Source: RGIG4608 sp045643885 (GTDB lineage Bacteria > Bacillota > Clostridia > Oscillospirales > CAG-272). Taken from it: a stretch of 64,000 nucleotides of DNA. The notes below the pieces were generated by a model, which ran no database searches, was not told the DNA's origin, and worked only from the letters and a program-made list of their open reading frames with translations. Each line of letters opens with the position of its first letter. Positions within the stretch are counted from its first letter, which is position 1. A program made the translations under genes and the position numbers. This document shows positions 6,866 to 14,632 of this stretch, piece by piece. Where the stretch lies: the NCBI GenBank assembly GCA_045643885.1, contig JAZRFY010000029.1, positions 1-64,000 of the forward strand. The letters run 5' to 3'.

Positions 6866-8657
6866 AAGTAAAACAATCAGCTGGTGGAAATATATAAAGC
6901 CGTATTTGCCTTACTTCATACTCGGCCCATTGTGTATGATCATAGAGGTTATCGGTGAAATTTTAATGCCAAGACTTTTGGCATATATCATCAATCTCGG
7001 TATTGATGGCAAAACAGAGGATATGCCTTCCGTCATCCTTCGACTTTATGAAAGAATAGGAAATAATGCTTTCTTTATCGTCGCTTTAGCTGTTGGTATG
7101 ATATTGACTGCTATTTTGATGATGCTTGGTGGCGTTGGTGGCGCTTATTTCGGAGGAAAGGCTTCAGTAAACTTTGCAGCTGACTTAAGAGCAGATATCT
7201 ATAAGAAGATTCAGAACTTTTCTTTCTCAAACATTGACCATTTCAGCTCAGCTTCATTGGTTACACGCTTGACAAACGACGTTACACAGCTTCAAAACTT
7301 TGTAAATATGATGCTTCGTATGTTTTTCCGTTCACCTGGTATGCTCATCGGTGCATTGTTTATGGCGATTAGTCTTAACCCCTCATTGTCAGTAATTTTG
7401 GCAGTTTCCGTGCCCGTGCTTATTATTTCTATTTCTTGCATAATCGTAAGAGGATTTCCGCTCTTTGGCAAGATGCAAACTAAGATTGACGGACTTAACT
7501 CAACCGTTCAGGAAAATCTTACAAACGTTAGAGTAGTAAAATCCTTTGTAAGAGAGGATTTTGAAGAGGCTAAGTTCAACAGAGCAAATGCCGACCTTAA
7601 AAATAATGCAGGCAAGGCAATGAAGAATATGATTCTCATGTCTCCTGTAATGACGTTCATTATGAATGCAACGTCCATTGCAGTATATTGGTTCGGTGGC
7701 CATCAGCTTCTTGGCGGACAAATGAATACAGGTGACTTTGCATCCTTTGTAACGTACATCACTCAGATTCTTTCATCACTTATGATGGTAACCTTCCTCT
7801 TTATGATGTTCTCAAGATCAGTTGCATCTGCAAAGAGAATTGCAGAGGTTATGAATGAAGAGATTGACATCGAGGATTCTTCAAACGATTCTCAATATAT
7901 GGTTGACCGTGGTGAGATTGAATTCAGAAACGTTTCCTTCCGTTATTATAAGGATAGTGAAGGCAAGGTGCTTGATAATATCAATCTTAAAATAAATGCC
8001 GGTGACACTGTTGGCATCATCGGTTCTACAGGATGTGGTAAAACCACACTTGTGTCAATGATAGCACGACTTTATGACGTTGATGAAGGTGAGGTCCTTG
8101 TTGACGGTGTTAACGTAAAGGATTATTCGCTTTACAACCTTCGTGAAGGTGTTGGTATGGTTCTTCAGAAGAACGTATTGTTCTCAGGTAGTATTATCGA
8201 TAACCTTCGTTGGGGAGATACTGATGCAACACTCGAAGAGATCCGTGAAGCAGCAGATTATGCTCAGGCAGATGGCTTTGTAACAAGCTTTACAGACGGA
8301 TACAATATGGACCTTGGTCAAGGTGGTACAAATGTTTCAGGTGGACAAAAGCAAAGACTTTGTATTGCCCGAGCTCTTCTTAAAAAGCCCAAAATTTTGA
8401 TTCTTGACGACTCTACAAGTGCCGTAGATATGGCAACTGAGGCAAGAATCAGAGAAGCGTTCAAGAACAGCCTTAAGGACTCAACAAAGATTATTATTGC
8501 ACAGCGTATCAATTCTGTAAAGGATGCAGATGAGATTATCGTTCTTGATGAAGGTAGAATCACAGGCGTTGGTACTCACGAGTATTTGCTTGAAAATAAT
8601 ACCGAATATCAGGAAATATACTATTCACAAATGGATAAGAAGGAGGAAACAAAATAA
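6858..8657 (+). CDS. ABC exporter half-transporter, subunit with degenerate ATP site
   Basis: The 599-residue protein has six N-terminal membrane helices and a C-terminal nucleotide-binding domain: Walker A GSTGCGKTT (about 389-397), signature VSGGQ, Walker B ILILDD. The catalytic Glu after Walker B is Asp (LDDSTS, about 518) and the switch His is Gln (IIAQR, about 549). Such substitutions are typical of one partner in heterodimeric multidrug exporters (BmrC/BmrD, LmrC/LmrD, TM287/TM288). The stop codon overlaps the next start by one base. Together with the following subunit it probably exports drugs or lipophilic compounds under MarR control. Confidence 0.93.
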   Translation: MNKSKTISWWKYIKPYLPYFILGPLCMIIEVIGEILMPRLLAYIINLGIDGKTEDMPSVILRLYERIGNNAFFIVALAVGMILTAILMMLGGVGGAYFGGKASVNFAADLRADIYKKIQNFSFSNIDHFSSASLVTRLTNDVTQLQNFVNMMLRMFFRSPGMLIGALFMAISLNPSLSVILAVSVPVLIISISCIIVRGFPLFGKMQTKIDGLNSTVQENLTNVRVVKSFVREDFEEAKFNRANADLKNNAGKAMKNMILMSPVMTFIMNATSIAVYWFGGHQLLGGQMNTGDFASFVTYITQILSSLMMVTFLFMMFSRSVASAKRIAEVMNEEIDIEDSSNDSQYMVDRGEIEFRNVSFRYYKDSEGKVLDNINLKINAGDTVGIIGSTGCGKTTLVSMIARLYDVDEGEVLVDGVNVKDYSLYNLREGVGMVLQKNVLFSGSIIDNLRWGDTDATLEEIREAADYAQADGFVTSFTDGYNMDLGQGGTNVSGGQKQRLCIARALLKKPKILILDDSTSAVDMATEARIREAFKNSLKDSTKIIIAQRINSVKDADEIIVLDEGRITGVGTHEYLLENNTEYQEIYYSQMDKKEETK

Positions 8658-10558
8658 TGGCTGCAAGAACTTTAGAAGAACTTCAAAAGCAATATGGCGG
8701 CAAATCCTCCAATCTTAAGAAAATGGGGCCGATGGGGGGAGGACCTCGACGTGGTCCCGGTGGTCCTGGCGTAAGAGCTAAAGGAAAACCGAAAAATACA
8801 AAGCAGACAATTAAAAGATTGCTTGGATATGTGGCGCAGTATAAGTTCCGTCTTTTGCTCGTGCTCGTTTGCATGCTTTTCAGCACCTTGTCATCACTTA
8901 CAGGTGGCTATATTTTAAGACCTGTAATCAACGCGTTGGTCGGTGAAGGCGAGCTTGATTTCTTAGGTATCCATTTCAATCAGCCGCTTGAATACCTTGC
9001 TCTTATTCTTGTAGTAATAGCATGTGTTTATCTTTGTGGTATTTGTGCAAGCTATTTGCAGGCAAGACTTATGCTTTCAGTATCCATGAATGCAATCGAG
9101 AATCTTAGAAATGACCTCTTCAAAAAGGTTCAAAAGCTTCCCGTAAGAGCATTCGACAGTGATAGCAACGGTACAATCATGAGTAGCTTTACCAATGATA
9201 TCGATAACATTGATATGATGCTTCATAACACCGTAGTAAACCTTATTTCGGGCACTATCACACTTGTAGGTACTCTTGCTATGATGATATATACAAACAT
9301 CTGGCTTACACTTATTACAATCGTATTTATCCCCTTGTTTATGTTCCTTGCAGGACAAATTGCAATGCGTTCTTCAAAATACTATGTTGGACAACAGGCA
9401 GCTCTTGGCGCTATCAACGGTTATATTGAAGAATCAGTGTCAGGACAGAAGGTTATCAAGGTGTTCAATCACGAAGGAATTTGTGAAGAAGAGTTTGACA
9501 CGTTGAATAACGATATGAGAGATAAGCAGTTCAAGGCTCAGTTCTTTGGTGGTATTATGGGACCAATTCTCGGTAATACGAGCCAGATCAGCTATGCAAT
9601 TACTGCAGGTGTTGGTGGCGTGCTTTGTGTTTTGAATGGATTCGACGTTGGTGGACTTTCCGTTTTCGTAAACTATTCAAGACAGTTCTCAATGCCCATC
9701 AATATGATTTCTCAGCAGATGAGCACGATCTTTTCAGCTTTGGCAGGCGCAGAAAGAGTATTTGCTATCATGGATAGAGATCCCGAAAGTGATTTGATTG
9801 AAAATCCTAAATCTGCAAACGATATCAAGGGTGACGTTGTTCTTGAAAACGTAACCTTTGGCTACAATCCCGATAAGACGATCCTTAAAAATATTTCTTT
9901 GTTTGCCCATCCAGGGCAAAAGATCGCGTTTGTTGGTTCAACAGGCGCAGGTAAAACAACAGTTACAAATCTTCTCAACCGCTTCTATGATATCGAGTCC
10001 GGAAGAATCACCATCGACGGAGTTGATATTAAGGAATATAAGCTTTCTGAACTCAGAAAGAATATTGCCATGGTTCTTCAGGATACACACCTTTTCACTG
10101 GAACTATTATGGAAAATATTCGTTACGGAAGACTTGATGCAACTGATGAAGAGGTTATCGAGGCGGCTAAAACTGCCAGTGCTCACAGCTTTATTATGCG
10201 ACTTTCAGATGGCTATAACACAGTTATTGAAGGTGACGGAGCAAATCTTTCTCAGGGACAGCGTCAGCTTCTCAATATAGCAAGAGCGGCTCTTTCCAAA
10301 GCACCTATTCTTGTTCTTGACGAGGCAACAAGCTCCGTCGATACAAGAACTGAGCGCCATATCGAGCACGGTATGGATAGACTTATGAAGAATAGAACCA
10401 CATTTGTTATCGCGCATAGACTTTCAACAGTTCGTAACTCAAATGCCATTATGGTGCTTGAGCAAGGTGAAATCGTTGAAAGAGGAACTCATGAAGAGCT
10501 CCTTGAAATGCAGGGAAGATACTACGAGCTTTACACAGGTAAAAAGGAATTGGATTAA
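8657..10558 (+). CDS. ABC exporter half-transporter, catalytically intact subunit
   Basis: The 633-residue partner begins with a Gly/Pro-rich cytosolic stretch (about residues 20-50), then six membrane helices and a nucleotide-binding domain with Walker A GSTGAGKTT, Walker B ILVLDEATSSVD with the catalytic Glu, and the switch His in FVIAHR. The signature here is LSQGQ. It is coupled by a TAATG overlap to the subunit before it. The intact residues here and the degenerate ones in the partner predict a heterodimer with one active ATP site. Confidence 0.93.
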   Translation: MAARTLEELQKQYGGKSSNLKKMGPMGGGPRRGPGGPGVRAKGKPKNTKQTIKRLLGYVAQYKFRLLLVLVCMLFSTLSSLTGGYILRPVINALVGEGELDFLGIHFNQPLEYLALILVVIACVYLCGICASYLQARLMLSVSMNAIENLRNDLFKKVQKLPVRAFDSDSNGTIMSSFTNDIDNIDMMLHNTVVNLISGTITLVGTLAMMIYTNIWLTLITIVFIPLFMFLAGQIAMRSSKYYVGQQAALGAINGYIEESVSGQKVIKVFNHEGICEEEFDTLNNDMRDKQFKAQFFGGIMGPILGNTSQISYAITAGVGGVLCVLNGFDVGGLSVFVNYSRQFSMPINMISQQMSTIFSALAGAERVFAIMDRDPESDLIENPKSANDIKGDVVLENVTFGYNPDKTILKNISLFAHPGQKIAFVGSTGAGKTTVTNLLNRFYDIESGRITIDGVDIKEYKLSELRKNIAMVLQDTHLFTGTIMENIRYGRLDATDEEVIEAAKTASAHSFIMRLSDGYNTVIEGDGANLSQGQRQLLNIARAALSKAPILVLDEATSSVDTRTERHIEHGMDRLMKNRTTFVIAHRLSTVRNSNAIMVLEQGEIVERGTHEELLEMQGRYYELYTGKKELD

Positions 10559-10563
10559 TAGAA

Positions 10564-10594
10564 AACCTCAACGCTTTTTGCGTTGAGGTTTTTA
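10564..10594 (+). terminator. terminator of the exporter operon
   Basis: A perfect 11-bp stem AACCTCAACGC / GCGTTGAGGTT is followed by a T tract directly after the stop. Confidence 0.88.
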
Positions 10595-10613
10595 AATTAT
10601 TTTTAAAATGATA

Positions 10614-10642
10614 TTGCAAAACAAATAAATATATGTTATACT
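10614..10642 (+). promoter_or_regulatory. promoter of uxuA-uxuB
   Basis: TTGCAA and TATACT are 17 bases apart. A perfect 10-bp palindrome TATGTACATA lies at 10650-10659, near the expected transcription start, and could be an operator for a hexuronate regulator not encoded in this window. Confidence 0.55.
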
Positions 10643-10694
10643 ATATATGTATGTACATAAAGTATTTATGACTAACTTATAGGAGGAAAGTAAT

Positions 10695-11738
10695 ATGAAA
10701 ATGACATTCAGGCACTACGGACCTAACGATCCCGTAACTCTTGAACAAATTTCTCAAATTCCCAATATGTACTCCATCGTTTCAGCCGTTTATGACGTTC
10801 CCGCAGGTGGTGTTTGGAGCGAGGAGAGCATCAATGCAATCAAGTCAAGTGCTGAAGCTCACGGTCTCAAGTTTGAGGTCGTTGAGAGCGTTCCCGTTCC
10901 CGAGGATATTAAGCTTGGTAATGAAAAAGCACCTCAGCTTATTGAAAACTATTGCGAAAATCTCAGAAGACTTGCTAAAGCAGGCGTTAAGTGCGTTTGC
11001 TACAACTTTATGCCCGTATTCGACTGGCTTAGAAGTGAGCTTGAGCATCAGGCAGAGGACGGTTCTAATAGCTTGGCTTATGACGAGCAGACAGTTCTCT
11101 CTATGAATCCTCTCGATGGTGGCCTTTCATTGCCCGGTTGGGATGAAAGCTATACACTTGATGGTCTTCGTGACCTTCTTAAGCAGTACGAAGCAATTGA
11201 CGAAGAGCAGCTTTGGAAGAACCTTGAGGCTTTCTTGACAAAGGTTATTCCCGTAGCTCACGAGGTTGGTATCAATATGGCTATCCACCCCGATGACCCG
11301 CCGTGGGGCATCTTCGGTCTTCCCAGAATTATCACTTGCGAAGAAAATCTTGAAAGATTCCTTAAAATTGTTGACCTTCCTGAAAACGGTCTTACATTCT
11401 GCACAGGATCACTTGGTGCTTCCACTGATAACGATCTTATCAAGATGAGTGCTAAGTTTGCAAAGAGAATTCACTTTGCTCACATCCGTAACGTTAAGCA
11501 CACAGGTCCTCGTCAGTTCCATGAGGTAGCTCATCCTACAGACTGTGGTTCTCTTGACATTTACGGTATCATGAAGGCTCTTCACGACAACGGCTTTGAT
11601 GGCTATATGCGTCCCGACCACGGTAGAATGATCTGGGGTGAAAAGGGTAGATACGGATACGGCCTCTATGACCGTGCACTTGGTGCAACATATCTTCTCG
11701 GCCTTTGGGAAGCAATCGAAAAAGACGCCAAAAACTAA
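10695..11738 (+). CDS. uxuA: D-mannonate dehydratase
   Basis: The 347-residue enzyme dehydrates D-mannonate to 2-keto-3-deoxygluconate in glucuronate breakdown. It has the family blocks MAIHPDDPPWGIFGLPRI and FCTGSLGAS, a TIM-barrel core, and metal-binding His and Asp residues in the C-terminal third (HIRNVKHTGPRQFHE, PDHGRMIWGE). A strong AGGAGG ribosome site precedes the ATG. It is followed 17 bases later by an SDR-type fructuronate reductase, giving two consecutive pathway steps. Confidence 0.95.
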   Translation: MKMTFRHYGPNDPVTLEQISQIPNMYSIVSAVYDVPAGGVWSEESINAIKSSAEAHGLKFEVVESVPVPEDIKLGNEKAPQLIENYCENLRRLAKAGVKCVCYNFMPVFDWLRSELEHQAEDGSNSLAYDEQTVLSMNPLDGGLSLPGWDESYTLDGLRDLLKQYEAIDEEQLWKNLEAFLTKVIPVAHEVGINMAIHPDDPPWGIFGLPRIITCEENLERFLKIVDLPENGLTFCTGSLGASTDNDLIKMSAKFAKRIHFAHIRNVKHTGPRQFHEVAHPTDCGSLDIYGIMKALHDNGFDGYMRPDHGRMIWGEKGRYGYGLYDRALGATYLLGLWEAIEKDAKN

Positions 11739-11755
11739 TTTATAGGAGATTTACA

Positions 11756-12583
11756 ATGAGTAATAAAGTTTGTGTTATTACAGGTGCAGGTGGCATTCTT
11801 TGCTCATCTTTTGCTGAAGAAATGGCAAAGCAGGGCTATAAGGTAGCTCTTCTTGACCTTAACGATGCAGCTGCTCAGGTAGTTGCTGATAGAATCAACG
11901 CTGAGGGTGGCGTTGCAAAGGCATACAAGGTTAACTGCCTTGAAAAGGAAAGCATTGAGGCAGCTCACGAGGCTATTCTCAATGACCTTGGCAAGTGCAC
12001 AATCCTTATCAACGGCGCAGGTGGTAATAGCCCCAGAGCAACAACTGATAAGGAATACTATGAAGTTGGTGACGAAGATAGAGAAGATATTAAGACATTC
12101 TTCAATCTTGATAAGTCTGGCTTTGATTTTGTATTCAACCTTAACATTATGGGAACACTTCTTCCCACACAGGTTTTTGCAAAGGACATGCTCGGTCAGG
12201 AAGGATGCTCAATTCTTAACATTTCTTCTATGAACGCATACCGTCCTCTTACAAAGATTCCTGCATACAGCGCAGCAAAGTCCGGTATTTCTAACTTCAC
12301 ACAGTGGCTTGCAGTTCACTTTGCAGGTGCCGGTATCAGAGTTAACGGTATTGCTCCCGGTTTCTTTGTAACAAACCAGAACAGAGCGCTCCTCTTTAAT
12401 GAAGACGGTACTCCCACAGCGAGAACAAACAAGATTCTCAATGCAACACCTATGAAGAGATTCGGTGAATCCGAAGAGCTTCTCGGCACACTCAGATTCC
12501 TTACAAATCCTGCAGAATCAGGCTTTGTAACAGGTATCATCATTCCCGTTGACGGCGGTTTCTCCGCTTATTCAGGAGTTTAA
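11756..12583 (+). CDS. uxuB: SDR-family oxidoreductase, probable D-mannonate oxidoreductase (fructuronate reductase)
   Basis: The 275-residue short-chain dehydrogenase has a nucleotide-binding TGAGGILCSSF near the N-terminus, NGAGG, the catalytic Ser in ISSMNAY and the YSAAKSG Tyr/Lys pair, and ends with PVDGGFSAYSGV. Next to uxuA the likely reaction is NAD(H)-dependent interconversion of D-fructuronate and D-mannonate. This is an SDR and not the long-chain mannitol dehydrogenase type of E. coli UxuB. The start at 11756 has an AGGAG ribosome site. The usual final Gly of the TGAGGxxG motif is replaced. Confidence 0.85.
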   Translation: MSNKVCVITGAGGILCSSFAEEMAKQGYKVALLDLNDAAAQVVADRINAEGGVAKAYKVNCLEKESIEAAHEAILNDLGKCTILINGAGGNSPRATTDKEYYEVGDEDREDIKTFFNLDKSGFDFVFNLNIMGTLLPTQVFAKDMLGQEGCSILNISSMNAYRPLTKIPAYSAAKSGISNFTQWLAVHFAGAGIRVNGIAPGFFVTNQNRALLFNEDGTPTARTNKILNATPMKRFGESEELLGTLRFLTNPAESGFVTGIIIPVDGGFSAYSGV

Positions 12584-12596
12584 TTTAATAATGAAA

Positions 12597-12627
12597 AAGC
12601 AAGTAGATTTTTTCTGCTTGCTTTTTT
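12597..12627 (+). terminator. terminator of uxuA-uxuB
   Basis: The stem AAGCAAGTAGA / TCTGCTTGCTT with one G-T pair is followed by six T residues. Confidence 0.82.
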
Positions 12628-12642
12628 GTATAAAACATAAAA

Positions 12643-12801
12643 ATGGATAAAGCCCGAGCCATATATAAAGGATCCGTATCCTACACCGAGGCAGAGCTTC
12701 GCGAAAGAGAAGAACGCGAGAGACGCGCCAAGGAGGAAAGGCTCAAAGCGGAGTTCACGGCTTTCATTGAACGAATGCGACAAAAAACTCCTAATACTTG
12801 A
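12643..12801 (+). CDS. small charged protein, possible phage remnant
   Basis: A 52-codon frame starts MDKARAIYKGSVSYTEAELR and continues as a highly charged helix rich in Arg and Glu. It has no clear ribosome site and no promoter of its own; the -35 box for the next gene overlaps its stop. The base composition (many C/G third positions) differs from its neighbours. A tape-measure-like fragment 1 kb downstream suggests both are leftovers of a prophage. I do not recognise its family. Confidence 0.4.
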   Translation: MDKARAIYKGSVSYTEAELREREERERRAKEERLKAEFTAFIERMRQKTPNT

Positions 12802-12826
12802 CATTTTCTCCAAATTGTGCTATAAT
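12798..12826 (+). promoter_or_regulatory. promoter of the zinc-ribbon/PASTA gene
   Basis: Perfect boxes TTGACA and TATAAT are separated by 17 bases, upstream of the gene at 12874. Confidence 0.85.
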
Positions 12827-12873
12827 GTCGGCGTAAAATACCCGCCGGGGTTATACGGAGAAAGTGGAATATT

Positions 12874-13764
12874 ATGAAAATTTGTGAAAATTGTAGAGCT
12901 GAATTGAATGATGAAGCGATTTTTTGCTCTAAGTGTGGAACAAAAGCAAGTGAAACAAAACCACTAGAAGAAAAAACAATCGAAACAGAACCAATTAAAA
13001 TTCACCCATCAGCAGGTGAAACTAATACACATAAAAAATCAAAAAAGAATGCTTTTATTATTGGTGGTGTGGTTGTAGCGGTCCTGATTCTAGCACTTTT
13101 GATAGTATTATTAACTAAACCTCAGACACCAGTAGTGGAAACAGTTACAATCCCTGATATCGAAAAACTAGATGTAGATACCGCTAAAACTTTGTTAGCC
13201 AACAAAGGACTTATTCCCAAGGTGGAGTATGAATTTAATAATTATTATGATGCCGGTTTGGTTATTCGCACTGTACCAGAAATTGGAAGCAATGTAGAGA
13301 AAGATACTCCTGTAACGATTTATATTTGCAAAGGGCCTTCTTATTACGAGTTACCTTCCTCTCTTGCTGCTATCTATGACATTGATGGTATAGAAGAATT
13401 TGTTTCTTGGACAGACGCGGAGGATGGTTGGGGAACAAAAGGACATACCAAAGTATGGGTTGAAAATGGATATTTATATATCACCATGTATATTGGATGT
13501 ATATCTAAATACGACATTGAATTTTACGGAGATTTTGGTGACGCTTCCATTAATGACACTTTTGACAAAACCGTACCTATTGATGTAATATATGATTCAA
13601 AAAAAATAGACAATACTGGAAAAAGAACATATTTTGATTTCAAAATACCATTAAGCGATTTGGGTGTACAGAAGCCAACAAACATAAATATTAGATATTA
13701 TCTAAGAGTCAACGGCGAGCGTAAAACTGGCTATGCATATTTTGATTTGACTTGGGGCCAATAA
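12874..13764 (+). CDS. zinc-ribbon, single-helix, PASTA-domain surface protein
   Basis: The 296-residue protein starts with a CxxC...CxxC zinc ribbon (residues 4-22, CENC and CSKC), has a linker, one membrane helix (about 66-84, FIIGGVVVAVLILALLIVLL) and an extracellular part. This holds one PASTA-like domain (about 92-150: IPDIEKLDVDTAKTLLANKG...VTIYICKGP) and an unidentified beta-rich domain of about 130 residues. PASTA domains bind cell-wall muropeptides in kinases and PBPs, but there is no kinase or transpeptidase here. It has its own promoter and terminator and lies between two short phage-like fragments. Confidence 0.8.
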   Translation: MKICENCRAELNDEAIFCSKCGTKASETKPLEEKTIETEPIKIHPSAGETNTHKKSKKNAFIIGGVVVAVLILALLIVLLTKPQTPVVETVTIPDIEKLDVDTAKTLLANKGLIPKVEYEFNNYYDAGLVIRTVPEIGSNVEKDTPVTIYICKGPSYYELPSSLAAIYDIDGIEEFVSWTDAEDGWGTKGHTKVWVENGYLYITMYIGCISKYDIEFYGDFGDASINDTFDKTVPIDVIYDSKKIDNTGKRTYFDFKIPLSDLGVQKPTNINIRYYLRVNGERKTGYAYFDLTWGQ

Positions 13765-13785
13765 CAAATAAATATTCAGAACGCC

Positions 13786-13820
13786 AAGAGCGTCTATCGT
13801 AATGATAGACGCTCTTTTAT
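13786..13820 (+). terminator. terminator of the zinc-ribbon/PASTA gene
   Basis: A perfect 13-bp stem AAGAGCGTCTATC / GATAGACGCTCTT with a 5-base loop is followed by a T-rich stretch. Confidence 0.85.
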
Positions 13821-13850
13821 TTTCCTCTCCTAAAAGCGAGGTGATTCATT

Positions 13851-13970
13851 GTGGGAGAAGTAACCATTGATTCTATTCAGATAGAAATAGAGAGCAATTC
13901 TGCAAATGCCTCCAAGGGTTTGGATGCTCTCGCAGAGACACTTCAAAAGCTCAAGAAAAACGGCTTTTAG
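13851..13970 (+). pseudogene. N-terminal fragment of a phage tail tape-measure protein
   Basis: A GTG start with a GAGGTG ribosome site opens a 39-codon frame ending TAG. Its core (IDSIQIEIESNSANASKG followed by LDALAETLQKLKK) matches in style the first 40 residues of many siphophage tape-measure proteins of Firmicutes. The rest of the gene, normally hundreds of codons or more, is missing. I read it as a deletion scar of a lost prophage. The assignment rests on memory of that N-terminal pattern. Confidence 0.5.
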
Positions 13971-13981
13971 ATAGAACAAAT

Positions 13982-14013
13982 AAAAAACACGGCACTTATA
14001 TAAGTACCGTGTT
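13982..14013 (-). terminator. terminator of nrdD-nrdG
   Basis: On the minus strand the stem AACACGG..ACTTA / TAAGT..CCGTGTT, with one mismatch, is followed by six T residues. It starts just after the nrdG stop. Confidence 0.85.
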
Positions 14014-14016
14014 GAT

Positions 14017-14580
14017 TTAGTTTTCATAAATATCTCCACTACCCATTTTTCTTTCCCAAACACCTTTGAGCAAGATCATTTCTTTGTTAGAAAGAGAGGC
14101 TTGAACGTCAATGATATTTTGATTGGAAGAGCCTCTGAAAAGGAGAGCTGAGCTTTTAAGCTCTTCGACAAATCTTCCGTCCACCAATACGTCAATCAGT
14201 TCAAGCAGCTCTCTTACGCTTTCTTGATTTGAAAGTGCCTTTGGTAAAAGCTCTTTGTTAAATTCAAATCCACTAAAGCACCAAATGCTTTTGTCGGGTA
14301 ATTTTTTCTTAAATTGCTTTAAAAGATCTATAAGAGCTAACTGATTTTCCGGTTCGAACGGCTCTCCTCCCAAAAGAGTGAGACCATCAATAAAAGACGG
14401 GGAAGTGGCATTGATGATTTTGTCAATTTCGGCTTGCGTGAACTCATTGCCAAAATTGAAATTCCACGTTTCGGGGTTGAAGCATCCCTTGCAATGGTGT
14501 CTGCAACCACTGACGAAAAGAGAAGTTCTGACACCAGGTCCGTTCGCTATATCGTTTTCTCTTATAAGCGCGTAATTCAT
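14017..14580 (-). CDS. nrdG: anaerobic ribonucleotide reductase activating protein
   Basis: The 187-residue radical-SAM enzyme generates the glycyl radical on NrdD using a [4Fe-4S] cluster and S-adenosylmethionine. The cluster ligands are in CRHHCKGC (residues 26-33). The family N-terminus (MNYALIRENDIANGPGVRTSLFVSGC) and the LLGGEPF block are present. It follows nrdD on the same strand after a short spacer with a hairpin. Confidence 0.95.
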   Translation of the reverse strand: MNYALIRENDIANGPGVRTSLFVSGCRHHCKGCFNPETWNFNFGNEFTQAEIDKIINATSPSFIDGLTLLGGEPFEPENQLALIDLLKQFKKKLPDKSIWCFSGFEFNKELLPKALSNQESVRELLELIDVLVDGRFVEELKSSALLFRGSSNQNIIDVQASLSNKEMILLKGVWERKMGSGDIYEN

Positions 14581-14597
14581 AAATAACCTCTGAATAA

Positions 14598-14630
14598 CTA
14601 TCCCTTGCCATTAGCAAGGGATAGATTTTT
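14598..14630. other. hairpin between nrdD and nrdG
   Basis: A perfect 11-bp stem CTATCCCTTGC / GCAAGGGATAG with a 5-base loop lies in the 52-base spacer between nrdD and nrdG. The T-rich tail is on the plus-strand side, so in the direction of the operon it looks more like an mRNA-stability or partial-termination element than a full terminator. Confidence 0.55.
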
Positions 14631-14632
14631 TA

